A stretch of 64,000 nucleotides of DNA from Arcobacter sp. (GTDB lineage: Bacteria; Acidobacteriota; Terriglobia; Bryobacterales; Bryobacteraceae), in NCBI GenBank assembly GCA_020723085.1, contig DYJN01000004.1:38626-102625 (forward strand), read 5' to 3'. Shown here in pieces: positions 35,397 through 44,416 of the stretch; position 1 is the stretch's first letter, and each line of letters starts with the position of its first letter. Under the pieces are notes generated by a model. The model had not been told where the DNA came from and searched no databases. It saw only the letters and a program-made list of their open reading frames with translations. Made by a program: the position numbers and the translations under genes.

Positions 35397-36461
35397 GTGC
35401 TGCCCCGTTGCGTCCTGATGTGGTTGCTCGCGCTGGCGCCCGCGGCGGCCGGGATCGTCACAGAGCGCATCTTCGGCCCTGAAGTGCCAACCGGCTCCTA
35501 CAAGCATCCGGCTTCGATCTGCGCACTCGACAACGGGGACCTGCTGCTCGTCTACTACGGCGGCGAGGGCGAGTACGCGCAGTCCACAGCCCTGTTCTTA
35601 TCCCGGCTGCCCGCGGGCGGCAGCCGCTGGAGCGAGCCCCGTGCGGTGGCGCGCGATCCGTTCCGCTCCACCGGCAACGGCGTCTGCTGGCAGGATCCCA
35701 CAGGGCGCGTGTGGCTGTTCTATGTGATCCGCTTCGGTGAGACCTGGAGCACATCCCGCATTGCGGCCAAGGTCAGCGGCGACCGGGGGCGGACGTGGTC
35801 GGATCCTGGCCTGCTCAGCCTGGAGGAAGGCTGGATGGTGCGCGGCAAACCGATTGTGCTTTCCACCGGCCGGTGGCTGCTGCCCGTCTATCAGGAAGTG
35901 GCCGGCAGCCGCGAGCGCGTGGAGCCGGAGACATCGTCGTTCTTCCTGATCCACGATCCGGGCCGGAGCGGCTGGAGGCCCAGCGGCAGGATCCGCTCGA
36001 AAAACGGCAACCTGCAGCCCGCGCCGGTCGAACTCGATCCAGGCCGCCTGTTGGCGTTCTGCCGCCGGGGCGGAGGATACGGACCCGGGGAACGCGGCTT
36101 TATCGTGGCGGCCGAGTCGCATGACGGCGGCCTGACCTGGAGCGATGGCCGCGACACGGACCTGCCGAATCCCAATTCCGCCGTGGAGCTGACCCGCCTG
36201 CGCAGCGGCCGGCTGCTGCTCGTCTACAATCCGTCCATGCACCGCCGCACGCCCCTCACCGCGGCGCTGAGCGAAGACGGCGGCAGGACGTGGAAGTGGC
36301 GCCGGAACCTGGCCGAGGGCGATGACTCCTTCGCCTATCCCAGCGCCGTCCAGACACCCGACGGCCGCATCCACGTCGTCTATACCAGCGGCGAGCGCAC
36401 GGTGGTGCGGCGCGCCGTGTTCCGCGAGGCCGACATCATGGCCGCACCGAATGGGCGTTGA
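35397..36461 (+). CDS. secreted exo-sialidase-like six-bladed propeller
   Basis: A 354-residue exported protein (signal LPRCVLMWLLALAPAAAG; GTG start behind GGAGG, ATG at 35418 possible). Three Asp-boxes are seen: SGDRGRTWSDP, SHDGGLTWSDG and SEDGGRTWKWR. The sequence matches the BNR/Asp-box 'exo-alpha-sialidase' group. The N-terminal RIP arginine of true sialidases is not obvious, so the substrate could be another glycan. Co-oriented with an MFS transporter. Confidence 0.78.
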   Translation: MLPRCVLMWLLALAPAAAGIVTERIFGPEVPTGSYKHPASICALDNGDLLLVYYGGEGEYAQSTALFLSRLPAGGSRWSEPRAVARDPFRSTGNGVCWQDPTGRVWLFYVIRFGETWSTSRIAAKVSGDRGRTWSDPGLLSLEEGWMVRGKPIVLSTGRWLLPVYQEVAGSRERVEPETSSFFLIHDPGRSGWRPSGRIRSKNGNLQPAPVELDPGRLLAFCRRGGGYGPGERGFIVAAESHDGGLTWSDGRDTDLPNPNSAVELTRLRSGRLLLVYNPSMHRRTPLTAALSEDGGRTWKWRRNLAEGDDSFAYPSAVQTPDGRIHVVYTSGERTVVRRAVFREADIMAAPNGR

Positions 36462-36488
36462 CTTTCGATTTGAATTCCGGTGTATATT
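36458..36488 (+). promoter_or_regulatory. sigma70-like promoter of infC
   Basis: TTGACT (36458-36463) and TATATT (36483-36488) are separated by 19 bases, or 18 if the -10 is read as GTATAT. The AT-rich pocket is isolated in GC-rich sequence, overlaps the stop of the previous gene and lies about 150 bases before the infC start. Confidence 0.6.
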
Positions 36489-36530
36489 GAGGGAGTAGGG
36501 AGCGAGTCCTGAGGCTTCCCAGAAATACAG

Positions 36531-36608
36531 GAATCTCCAGAGTCCGGGCGCGCAACGGCAGCAAGTGCCGGTGCACGCCCGTTTTCCGTTTGCGGAGATC
36601 CGGACTCC
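36531..36608 (+). promoter_or_regulatory. structured infC leader with mutually exclusive hairpins
   Basis: CGGGCG (36545-36550) pairs with CGCCCG (36576-36581), with an inner GGCA/TGCC stem, and TTTT follows at 36582-36585 as in an intrinsic terminator. The overlapping GAGTCCGG (36540-36547) pairs instead with CCGGACTC (36600-36607). The two stems share bases 36545-36547 and so cannot form together, which is the layout of a transcription attenuator. IF3 leaders in other phyla are autoregulated. Confidence 0.45.
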
Positions 36609-36638
36609 ATCAGGTGTCACCCGCCAAGAACAGACTGC

Positions 36639-37250
36639 ATGCATCCTAGATTTCCCCGCCCGCGCGTCAGAATCCGAGAGAACGTAAACGAAGCCATCCG
36701 GGCGCGAGAGGTCCGCGCCGTGTTCCCCGATGGCGCCGTCGAGATCATGCCCACGCAACAGGCGATCCGGCGCGCCAAGGAGCTCGGGTTGGACCTCATC
36801 CTTGTCGCGCCCACCGCCGAGCCGCCCGTCGCCAAGGCGATGGACTACGGGCAATGGCAGTACGAGCAGAAGAAGAAGCAGCAGGAAGCGAAAAAGAAGC
36901 AGCATGTGATCCAGGTGAAGGAGCTGAAATTCCGCCCCAACACCGACGATCACGACTACGATTTCAAGCTGAAGCACGCCATCCGCTTCCTCACGGAGGG
37001 CAATCGCGTCAAAGCGTTGGTGCAGTTCCGCGGGCGCGAGATCGCCCACGCCGATCTCGGCAAGAACCTGCTGATGCGGCTCGCCAAGGATCTGGAGCAG
37101 TATGGCGCCATCGAAGGACAGCCGCGGCTGGAAGGACGCTTCGCCCACATCATCATCACGCCCGTGAAGAAAGAGGGCAAGAAAGAGAAGCCCGCCGAGC
37201 CCAAACCCTCCGCGCCTTCTCCGGTCAAGCCGGACGCGGCGCAGGGCTGA
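36639..37250 (+). CDS. infC: translation initiation factor IF-3
   Basis: A 203-residue factor that prevents premature subunit joining and monitors start-codon selection. The N domain (RIRENVNEAIRAREVRAVF, QQAIRRAKELGLDLILVAP), linker (KKKQQEAKKKQ) and C domain (VKELKFRPNTDDHDYDFKLKHA) are all present, plus a Lys/Pro-rich tail longer than usual. The start is the ATG at 36639, which lacks a good ribosome-binding site; a non-standard start in the ARIRENVN region cannot be ruled out. rpmI and rplT do not follow; glgC is convergent. Confidence 0.94.
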   Translation: MHPRFPRPRVRIRENVNEAIRAREVRAVFPDGAVEIMPTQQAIRRAKELGLDLILVAPTAEPPVAKAMDYGQWQYEQKKKQQEAKKKQHVIQVKELKFRPNTDDHDYDFKLKHAIRFLTEGNRVKALVQFRGREIAHADLGKNLLMRLAKDLEQYGAIEGQPRLEGRFAHIIITPVKKEGKKEKPAEPKPSAPSPVKPDAAQG

Positions 37251-37260
37251 GCGGCGCCGC

Positions 37261-37284
37261 GGAGCGCTCCGACAGCGGCGCTCC
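37261..37284. terminator. hairpin between infC and glgC
   Basis: GGAGCGC pairs with GCGCTCC around a ten-base loop. It sits between the stop codons of convergent genes, so it could end both transcripts; no T-tract is present. Confidence 0.4.
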
Positions 37285-37287
37285 GGC

Positions 37288-38541
37288 TCAGATTTCCAGC
37301 GGCGACACCGGCACGCGGGAACGCCGCCCTTCCACCACCACAATTCCGCTCTCGGTGACGTGGTATTTCTTGCGGTCCGATTCCAGATCGTGGCCGATCA
37401 CCGCGTCTTCCGGCACGATGACGTTCTTGTCGAGGATGGCGCGCCGGATGCGGGCGCGGCGTCCGATGTCGCAATTGTCGAAGATGATGGAATCCTCCAC
37501 CACCGCGCCGGAATGCACGCGCACGCCGCGTCCGATCACCGAATTGCGCACCATGCCCCCGGAGAGGATGGAGCCCGAGCTGACGATGGAATCGATGGCT
37601 TGCCCGCGGCGGTTCTCTTCGTCGAAGGTGAACTTGGCGGGCGGGTCGTCGTACCCGGCGGTGCGCAGCGGCCACTGGCGGTTGTAAAGGTTCAGCACCG
37701 GGCTGACGGCGCGCAGGTCCATGTTGGCGTCGTAATAGGCCTCAATCGTCCCCACGTCGCGCCAGTACACCGGCGCGCCGACGGGGTCGCCCGGGATGTG
37801 GTTGGTGTTGAAATCGTAGGCGAACACGTCGCCGCGGGCCACCCACTTCGGCAGGATGTCCCGGCCGAAATCGTGCGTGGATTCCTCGTCGCGCGCATCC
37901 TCGTACAGATACTTGAGCAGAGCCGTGGTGGAGAAGACATAATTGCCCATCGAGGCGAGCACGCGGGAAGGATCTCCGGGGATGGCGGGGGCGTCGGCCT
38001 TCTTCTCGTGAAACGCCAGAATGCGGCCGTCCGGCGCCGCTTCGATGACTCCGAACTCCGCGGCCATCTCCTTCGGAACCGGGATGGCGGCGACGGTGGC
38101 CTGGGCGCGCTTCTGTTCGTGGTACTCGATCATCTCGCGCACGTTCATGCGGTATACGTGGTCGGCGCCGAAGACGGCCACCACGTGCGGCTCGGACTGC
38201 TCGATCAGATTCACGTTCTGGAAAATGGCGTCGGCGGTGCCGCGGTACCAGGTTTCGCCTGGTGAGCGCATCTGCGCCGGCACGGGGATGATGTAGCGGT
38301 CCTTGAGGATGCCGGAGAACTCCCAGCCGTCGCGCAGATGCTGCAACAGCGACTGGCTCTTGAACTGGATCAAAACATAAATCGAATGAAGGCCGGAATT
38401 GACTAGGTTCGAAAGCACGAAATCGACGATGCGGTACTGGCCGCCAAACGGTACTGCAGGCTTGGCGCGCTCCTTTGTGAGGGGATAAAGACGGGTTCCT
38501 TTTCCCCCGGCGAGGACGAATGACAGAACGCGCAGATGCAT
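37288..38541 (-). CDS. glgC: glucose-1-phosphate adenylyltransferase (ADP-glucose synthase)
   Basis: A 417-residue enzyme that makes ADP-glucose for glycogen. The nucleotidyltransferase domain starts LSFVLAGGKGTRLYPLT and continues with KPAVPFGGQYRIVDFVLSN and WYRGTADAIFQNV. A left-handed beta-helix with hexapeptide repeats (about 300-400) forms the C-terminal domain. The ATG at 38541 is preceded by AAGGAG; a longer frame upstream is arginine-rich shadow. The next gene upstream on this strand is glnD. Confidence 0.95.
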   Translation of the reverse strand: MHLRVLSFVLAGGKGTRLYPLTKERAKPAVPFGGQYRIVDFVLSNLVNSGLHSIYVLIQFKSQSLLQHLRDGWEFSGILKDRYIIPVPAQMRSPGETWYRGTADAIFQNVNLIEQSEPHVVAVFGADHVYRMNVREMIEYHEQKRAQATVAAIPVPKEMAAEFGVIEAAPDGRILAFHEKKADAPAIPGDPSRVLASMGNYVFSTTALLKYLYEDARDEESTHDFGRDILPKWVARGDVFAYDFNTNHIPGDPVGAPVYWRDVGTIEAYYDANMDLRAVSPVLNLYNRQWPLRTAGYDDPPAKFTFDEENRRGQAIDSIVSSGSILSGGMVRNSVIGRGVRVHSGAVVEDSIIFDNCDIGRRARIRRAILDKNVIVPEDAVIGHDLESDRKKYHVTESGIVVVEGRRSRVPVSPLEI

Positions 38542-38596
38542 GGGTGCAATCTCCTTAGGCGTGCATGATACCACCGGCCTCCGCAAGCGTGCTTTG

Positions 38597-41047
38597 TCAA
38601 CGGGGGGTGGCTGGCGGGGCGGCGCAGGCGCGTTCCAGAGAGGCGCGCAGGGAGGCCTGCCGCGCGGCGTCCAGCGGGGCGCCCGCGTGCGTGACGTAGA
38701 AAACGTCGATGGCTTTGTGCGCGCGCGTATCCACCAGCACGAGGCGGATGCCGCAGCCTTCAGCCGAGATGGCCGAGGCCAGCTCATGCAGCAGAGCCGG
38801 GCGGTCCTGCGCCACCACTTCCACCACCGTGGCGTGACCGGCGAGATCTTCGAGAAACGTGATGGCCGGCGGCATCGCGGCGGCGCGCGCCGGCAGGCGC
38901 GGCGCGGCGCGCCGGCAGAGAAGTTCAGCAGCGGAGGCGCGGCCGCAGGCGGCGCGCACGAGTGTCTCCGCCAGGCGCTCCTGTTCCGGCGGGTTCAGCT
39001 CGAGCGTGCGGTGCGGGTCGGCGAACCGGAAGCTGTCGACAGCAAAACCCGCCTGATGCGTGAACGCCTCGCACTGCACGATCTCCATGCCAAAGGAGGA
39101 CAGGGCGCCGGCGAGGCCCGAAAACAGGCGCGGGTGATCGGCGGCGGCGATCACCGCGCTCCAGGAGCCGTCGGAGCAGGACAGCCGCACCGCCGCTCCC
39201 TTCGAGCGCGCGGTCTCCAGCAGCAAGGCGTCCTGTTCGAAGTCCTCCGCCGTCCTGCCCCACCGGTAGCGCGCCGGCAATCCTGCGAGCAGCGCGCGCG
39301 CCGCCGGGCTCAGCGAAGCAGGCAACCCGGCGCCGTTGCGATCCGGCTCCTCGAGGCCGCTTTCAATACGGGCGTGCAGCGTCCGGTAAAGGCTGAGCAG
39401 TTGCGCGGCGCGCCAGGAGGCCATGCGGCCGGCGCCCACGGCGCTGATGTCGGCGTAAGTCAGCAGCACGAGCATGCGCAGCCGGTCCGCCGTGCCGATC
39501 TCGCCGGCCAGCCACTGCTGCACCTGCGCCGCGGCCACATCCCGCGTTTGCATCACTTCGCTCAACAGCAGGTGCTTCCCGATCAGGAACAGCAGCGCCG
39601 GCCGTTCCTGCGGCGCAAAGCCTTCGCGGTCGAGAAACGCGCGGGCGATGTCCAGCGACTCGAGCGTATGATTGCGGCCGGATCCTTTGCCGATGTCGTG
39701 CAGGAGCAGGGCGAGGCGCAGCAGCCACTGATCGCGCCCGCATTCCCCCCAGATCCCGGCGAAGAAGCGCCGCGGCTGCGCCGTCTCGCCCGCAAGGTCT
39801 TCCAGCACTTCCAGCGCGGCATTGGTGTGCTCGTCCACGGTGAACCGGTGGTAAAAGTCCGGCACGACGAGATGGTCGATGCGCCCCCATTCCGGCAGCA
39901 CCCTCGGCAGATATCCGGCGGAGCGCATGGCGCGGACAGCCGCAGCGGCGCAGGGCAGGCGGAGAAGCTCTCGCCAGAAGGCGGCGCCTGCCGGGCGTCC
40001 GGCGCGCAGATCCATCCATGCCGGCGCGTGACGCTCGAGCCGCGTCTCGGTCTCCCGGGAAGGCATGAGGCCATGCCTCGCCGTGAAAAGAAAGAGCCGC
40101 AACGGCAGCTCGGCATCGCTGTCCAGCAGGCCTGGATTGCGCAGAAAAACGCGGTCGCGCGATACGGTGAAGTCCGTTGTGGAAAGCCGGCTCCGGCGGC
40201 TGAACCAGAGGGAGAGCCTGCCGCGGTCCCGCGATTCGAAATCCTCCATCGCGCGCTCCGCCCCGCGCAGGACTGCGGTTGCGTTCCGGTACCAGGCGCG
40301 CATCAACGCCGCCGGATCGCCGGCGCCCAGGATGCCAGCCCGCGCCGCCGCGTCCTGCGAGTCGAAATCCAGCACGTTGTTGTCGCGCCCGTGCCGGAGA
40401 TGCAGGAACGTGCGCACCGACGCCAGCGGCTCCAGCAAAGCCGTCGAGGCTGGGGCGCCCCTCCCGCCGCAAAGCTGCTCCAGCCACTCGGCCGCCTGCA
40501 GGTCGCGCAGCCCTCCTGGGCCTTCTTTCACGTCGGGCTCCAGATGGAAAATCGTCCGCTGGAACCGCGCGTGGCGGGCGCGGGCCGCCGTGCACAGCAG
40601 CTGCGCAACTTCGGCTCCGCGGGTCTGCAGGAAGCGGCGCCAGCGGGACTGGAACTCTTCCAGCAGGGTGGGATCTCCCGCCAGCGGCCTGTGGTCGAGC
40701 AGCGAGAAGGCGAGTTCGGGATTGCCCGGCTGGAGTGTGCAACACTCCTCCACCGTGCGGACCGAATGCGAGGCCCGCAAGCCCGCATCCCAAAGCCGGC
40801 GAAGGAACTCGCCGGCGCGGTCGCGCTCGCGGATGGTGGAAAACGGCCGGGCGGACAGGATCAGCAGGTCGATATCGGAATGGGGGAACAGCCTGCGGCG
40901 TCCGTAGCCCCCGGCGGCGAGCAACGCCACGCCGGGGGCCGGCAGATGTCTGGCGAACGCCTCCTGTGTGAGCGCGTCCACGCTCCGCGTCCGCTCCTCC
41001 AGCAGGGCGGCGGCGGATTCAGAGGGCATCCACGCCGCGGTCGTCAT
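38597..41047 (-). CDS. glnD: bifunctional PII uridylyltransferase/uridylyl-removing enzyme
   Basis: An 816-residue nitrogen sensor. The nucleotidyltransferase domain has GGYGRRRLFPHSDIDLL with the catalytic DxD. A GlnD linker domain follows. The HD hydrolase domain includes FTVDEHTNAALEVLEDL and LLLHDIGKGSGRNH. Two C-terminal ACT domains (about 650-810) sense glutamine. It modifies PII on Tyr51 when nitrogen is scarce. It overlaps glnB by 29 bases in amtB-glnB-glnD. Slightly shorter than the E. coli protein (about 890). Confidence 0.95.
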   Translation of the reverse strand: MTTAAWMPSESAAALLEERTRSVDALTQEAFARHLPAPGVALLAAGGYGRRRLFPHSDIDLLILSARPFSTIRERDRAGEFLRRLWDAGLRASHSVRTVEECCTLQPGNPELAFSLLDHRPLAGDPTLLEEFQSRWRRFLQTRGAEVAQLLCTAARARHARFQRTIFHLEPDVKEGPGGLRDLQAAEWLEQLCGGRGAPASTALLEPLASVRTFLHLRHGRDNNVLDFDSQDAAARAGILGAGDPAALMRAWYRNATAVLRGAERAMEDFESRDRGRLSLWFSRRSRLSTTDFTVSRDRVFLRNPGLLDSDAELPLRLFLFTARHGLMPSRETETRLERHAPAWMDLRAGRPAGAAFWRELLRLPCAAAAVRAMRSAGYLPRVLPEWGRIDHLVVPDFYHRFTVDEHTNAALEVLEDLAGETAQPRRFFAGIWGECGRDQWLLRLALLLHDIGKGSGRNHTLESLDIARAFLDREGFAPQERPALLFLIGKHLLLSEVMQTRDVAAAQVQQWLAGEIGTADRLRMLVLLTYADISAVGAGRMASWRAAQLLSLYRTLHARIESGLEEPDRNGAGLPASLSPAARALLAGLPARYRWGRTAEDFEQDALLLETARSKGAAVRLSCSDGSWSAVIAAADHPRLFSGLAGALSSFGMEIVQCEAFTHQAGFAVDSFRFADPHRTLELNPPEQERLAETLVRAACGRASAAELLCRRAAPRLPARAAAMPPAITFLEDLAGHATVVEVVAQDRPALLHELASAISAEGCGIRLVLVDTRAHKAIDVFYVTHAGAPLDAARQASLRASLERACAAPPATPR

Positions 41048-41357
41048 TGCGGATCCGGACAGCCTCCTCGACGGGCAGGACGAAGATCTTCCCGTCGCCG
41101 ATCTTGCCCGTACGGGCAGCCGCGGCGATCACGGAGACGATCTCGCCGGTGCGCTCGGCGCGACAGAAGATTTCGATCTTCGCCTTCGGCAGCAGATCGA
41201 CTTGGTACTCGTGGCCGCGGTAGACCTCCTTGTGCCCTTTCTGGCGCCCGTGGCCGCGCACTTCGATGATGGTCATGCCGTCGACGCCGATGTTCTTCAG
41301 GGCCTCTCTCACGTCCTCAAGCTTGAAGGGCTGGATGATGGCTTCGATTTTCTTCAC
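41019..41357 (-). CDS. glnB: nitrogen regulatory protein PII
   Basis: A 112-residue trimeric signal protein. It begins MKKIEAIIQPFKLEDVREAL. The T-loop carries the uridylylation site Tyr51 within GHEYQVDLLPKAKIE, and the C-terminal GKIGDGKIFVLPVEEAVRIR binds ATP and 2-oxoglutarate. It lies between amtB (15-base gap) and glnD, so it probably also acts as the GlnK-type blocker of AmtB. Confidence 0.97.
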   Translation of the reverse strand: MKKIEAIIQPFKLEDVREALKNIGVDGMTIIEVRGHGRQKGHKEVYRGHEYQVDLLPKAKIEIFCRAERTGEIVSVIAAAARTGKIGDGKIFVLPVEEAVRIRNDDRGVDAL

Positions 41358-41372
41358 CGCTGCACCTCTTTC

Positions 41373-42743
41373 TTACGCCTCGAAACTGTAGCCTTCCTCG
41401 CCATGCATCGAGAGGTCGAGTCCGTCGGTCTCGTGCTCCGGAGCCGCGCGCAGGCCGCAGATCATGTCGGCGATCTTCAGGCAGATGAAGCTGCCTGCGG
41501 CGGCCAGCACGATGGCCGTCAACGTTCCAAGGCCCTGATTGACAATCTGCATGGGGTTGCCGTCCACCAGCCCGAGCGGTGCCGGGTTGCCGGCGGAATC
41601 CTTCAACGCACTGTTGACGGCGTTGGTGGCGAACACGCCGGTCAGCAGCGCGCCCAACGTCCCGCCAACGCCGTGCACGCCGAAGGCGTCCAGCGAATCG
41701 TCGTAACCGAGCCTCATCTTGACCACCGCCACCATCGCGTAGCAGCACACTCCCGCCAGCACACCGATGAGCATCGCGGGCATGGGAAGCACAAACCCGG
41801 AGGCGGGCGTGATGGCGACCAGCCCCGCCACGCAACCCGAGATGCCTCCGAGCACCGACGGCTTGCCCGTGCGGAGCCACTCCGCCGCCAGCCAGCCCGC
41901 CACCCCTCCGGCAGCGCCAAAGTGCGTCGCCACGAACGCCGACGCCGCCAGCGGTCCCGCGCTGAGCGCGGAGCCCGCATTGAACCCGAACCACCCGAAC
42001 CACAACAGGCATGCGCCGGCGAAGCTCAGCACGAGCGAGTGCGGCCGCATCGGCTCCTCCAGATAACCTGCCCGCGGCCTGAGATACAACGCGGCGATGA
42101 GCGCGGACACGCCGGAAGTGATATGCACCACCGTCCCGCCGGCGAAATCCAGGCACGGAATCCTGCCGCCCAGAAATGCGTTGAACAATCCTCCCTTGCC
42201 CCACACCATGTGCGCCATCGGAAAGTAGACCAGGAGCAGCCACAGCGCCGTGTAGACGACCATGCCGCTGAACTTGATCCGCTCCGCGTACGCGCCCGAG
42301 ATAAGCGCCGGCGTGATGATGGCGAACATCATCTGGAAAGCCATGAACGTCAGGTGGGGCAGCGTGGCGGCGTAGTCGGCGTTCGGCGCCATGCCCACGC
42401 CGCGCAGGAACAGGTACTGGAAGCCGCCAATCACGGCATTGCCCTCGCCGAAGGCGAGGCTGTAGCCCACGGCGGCCCACAATACCGTGGCCAGCGCCAT
42501 CAGAATGAAGCTGTGCATCATCGTGCCTAGCACGTTCTTGCGCCGCACCAGCCCGCCGTAGAACAGCGCAAGGCCGGGGCCGGTCATCAGCAGCACAAGG
42601 GCGCAACTGGCCAGCATCCACGCGTTATCGGCCGAAAGTTGCGCCGCCGCCGCGGCTGCGGAGGCGGCTTTGACGGCTTCAGGCAATTCATCCGCCGCCG
42701 CTGTGGCGGCGGTTGAGAGAAGCAGGCTTGGTAGGTACTTCAT
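41373..42743 (-). CDS. amtB: ammonium transporter
   Basis: A 456-residue membrane channel with a signal-like start (MKYLPSLLLSTAATAAA), an extended Ala-rich segment and eleven helices. The pore histidine pair is recognisable in VVHITSGVSALIAAL and GVHGVGGTLGAL. GLALFYGGLVRRKNVLGTMMHS is the family signature. It conducts ammonium into the cell. First gene of amtB-glnB-glnD. Confidence 0.96.
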   Translation of the reverse strand: MKYLPSLLLSTAATAAADELPEAVKAASAAAAAAQLSADNAWMLASCALVLLMTGPGLALFYGGLVRRKNVLGTMMHSFILMALATVLWAAVGYSLAFGEGNAVIGGFQYLFLRGVGMAPNADYAATLPHLTFMAFQMMFAIITPALISGAYAERIKFSGMVVYTALWLLLVYFPMAHMVWGKGGLFNAFLGGRIPCLDFAGGTVVHITSGVSALIAALYLRPRAGYLEEPMRPHSLVLSFAGACLLWFGWFGFNAGSALSAGPLAASAFVATHFGAAGGVAGWLAAEWLRTGKPSVLGGISGCVAGLVAITPASGFVLPMPAMLIGVLAGVCCYAMVAVVKMRLGYDDSLDAFGVHGVGGTLGALLTGVFATNAVNSALKDSAGNPAPLGLVDGNPMQIVNQGLGTLTAIVLAAAGSFICLKIADMICGLRAAPEHETDGLDLSMHGEEGYSFEA

Positions 42744-43170
42744 TGCGGTTCGTTCGGTCCTGTCGTGATGGATTTCGGTCGCAGGCGCCGCGCCTCGGAG
42801 AAGGCGCGCGCCGGACAGTCAGCCCTGCTGCGGCGGCGTCATGGCGCACGAAAGGCAGAGCAGTCCGGATGTCTCTTCGGATCAGGGTTGCCGGACGAGG
42901 GCGACGGGGCGCACCGTGCCACATCCCAGTTGGGCGGCGCAGCGAAGGCGCGCCCGGCGGGGGCCGCTTATGGTGATGCTAGACCGCGGACCCGGCGGAA
43001 ATCCAACAGATTATTCTTCTGAAGCTCAATCAAAAAATGTATCGGCGCCGCAGCGTGCGCGGCCGAGCGCGGCTTCGATACACTCAAGAACGTAACGTCG
43101 CAGGTTCGTGCCCCTCCGGATCTGCTGCTGCCGGAAGCGCGGAGACCGCGCCTGCCACGCCGGGCATCTC
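42744..43170. other. intergenic region between divergent amtB and the antiporter
   Basis: About 430 bases with no credible gene. A rare AT-rich patch at about 43005-43045 holds a six-A run and, on the reverse strand, TTGATT and TAATCT, possible promoter elements for amtB with a short spacer. On the same strand TGGCACG at about 42915-42921 resembles the -24 half of a sigma-54 promoter, but the -12 half is missing. Confidence 0.35.
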
Positions 43171-44403
43171 ATGACGTTGTTCAACCACCCCATGCTGGCT
43201 TTCCTCTCCGCAGGGGAAGCCGACACGCTGCCATTGCAGATGCTGGTGGTATTCGGTTTCGCCAAGCTGCTGGCGGAGGCGGCCCAGCGGCTGCGAATGC
43301 CCGGCATTGTCGGCGGGCTTGTGGCGGGCGCGGTCATCGGTCCGTCGGGCCTTGGCTGGATCCAGTACGGCGAGCTGCTGCACGCCATGGCGGAGCTCGG
43401 CGTGATGTTTCTGCTTTTCCAGGTGGGGCTGGAGGTAAAGGCGTCGGAGCTGCTGCGCGTGGGCAAGGTGGCGCTGCTTTCCGCCTCGCTGGGTGTGGCG
43501 CTGCCATTCGCCGCCGGCTGGGCGATCATGGCGGCTGCGGGCCACCCGCGGATCGAGTCGATCTTCATGGGCGCGGCGATGGTGGCCACGAGCGTCGGCA
43601 TCACGGCGCACGTGCTGGCCTCGAAGGGCGTGCTCAGCCACCGGACCGCCCAGGTGATCCTGGCCGCGGCGGTGATCGACGACGTGCTGGGGCTGCTGGT
43701 GCTGGCCGTGGTTTCGTCGATGGCGAAGGCTGGGGGCGCCGACTGGGCGGGCCTGGCTGTAACCACCGCTGTCTCCATCGTCTTCGTCGTGGCGGTGGCG
43801 AAGTACGGCACGCGCACTGCCGGAATCGTGGTTCCCAGGCTGACGCAAAGCCTTCGTCTGGACGAAGCCGAATTCGCCGTGGCCGTGACGTTCCTGTTCC
43901 TGATGGCGATGGTGGCGGCATACTCGGGAGTGGCGGCCATCGTCGGCGCTTTCCTTGCGGGCATGGTGCTGGCCGAGACGGCATCGGACCATCTGCACAC
44001 GCTGGTGCGAGGAGCGGGCGAACTGATGGTGCCGTTTTTCCTGGCCTCCATCGGCTTGCAGCTGGACACCGCCGTGTTCCGCAGCGGCAGCACGATTGCG
44101 CTCGCTTTGGCCATTCTGGCGGCGGCGGTGATCACGAAGTGGATCGGGTGCGGGCTCGGGGCCATCTCGCTGGGGTATCAGGATGCCTCGAGGGTCGGCG
44201 CCGGCATGGTGCCGCGCGGGGAAGTCGGCATGGTGGTGGCGCAGGTGGGACTCGCGGCGGGAGCCATCTCCCAGCCCGTGTACGGAGTGGCCGTGTTCAT
44301 GGCCGTGATGACGACCATCCTCGCCCCGCCCGTGCTGAACTTCTTGTACAAGGGCGTTCCCGCCGGCCCTCGCCCCACGCCGCCTTCCGTAGAGCTGGGA
44401 TGA
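43171..44403 (+). CDS. CPA2-type cation:proton antiporter
   Basis: A 410-residue membrane protein with about twelve helices (GIVGGLVAGAVIGPSGLGW, FLLFQVGLEVKASELL, AAVIDDVLGLLVLAVV). The DD in AAVIDD is the ion-binding site expected for electrogenic members, and VPRGEVGMVVAQVG is the conserved late helix. No TrkA domain follows, so it is closer to NapA/GerN-type than to full-length Kef. An upstream GTG at 43108 would add 21 residues. Divergent from amtB. Confidence 0.88.
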   Translation: MTLFNHPMLAFLSAGEADTLPLQMLVVFGFAKLLAEAAQRLRMPGIVGGLVAGAVIGPSGLGWIQYGELLHAMAELGVMFLLFQVGLEVKASELLRVGKVALLSASLGVALPFAAGWAIMAAAGHPRIESIFMGAAMVATSVGITAHVLASKGVLSHRTAQVILAAAVIDDVLGLLVLAVVSSMAKAGGADWAGLAVTTAVSIVFVVAVAKYGTRTAGIVVPRLTQSLRLDEAEFAVAVTFLFLMAMVAAYSGVAAIVGAFLAGMVLAETASDHLHTLVRGAGELMVPFFLASIGLQLDTAVFRSGSTIALALAILAAAVITKWIGCGLGAISLGYQDASRVGAGMVPRGEVGMVVAQVGLAAGAISQPVYGVAVFMAVMTTILAPPVLNFLYKGVPAGPRPTPPSVELG

Positions 44404-44416
44404 ACGGAGGCACGCA

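Noticed and set aside
38542..38787. Longer start for glgC
   Set aside because: The extra residues are shadow-like, overlap glnD on the same strand, and the ATG at 38541 has AAGGAG.
40065..41269. Open frames on the plus strand across glnD
   Set aside because: They run antisense to a full-length, well-conserved gene.
42915..42940. TGGCACG resembling a sigma-54 promoter upstream of amtB
   Set aside because: The -12 element TTGC is missing at the required distance.
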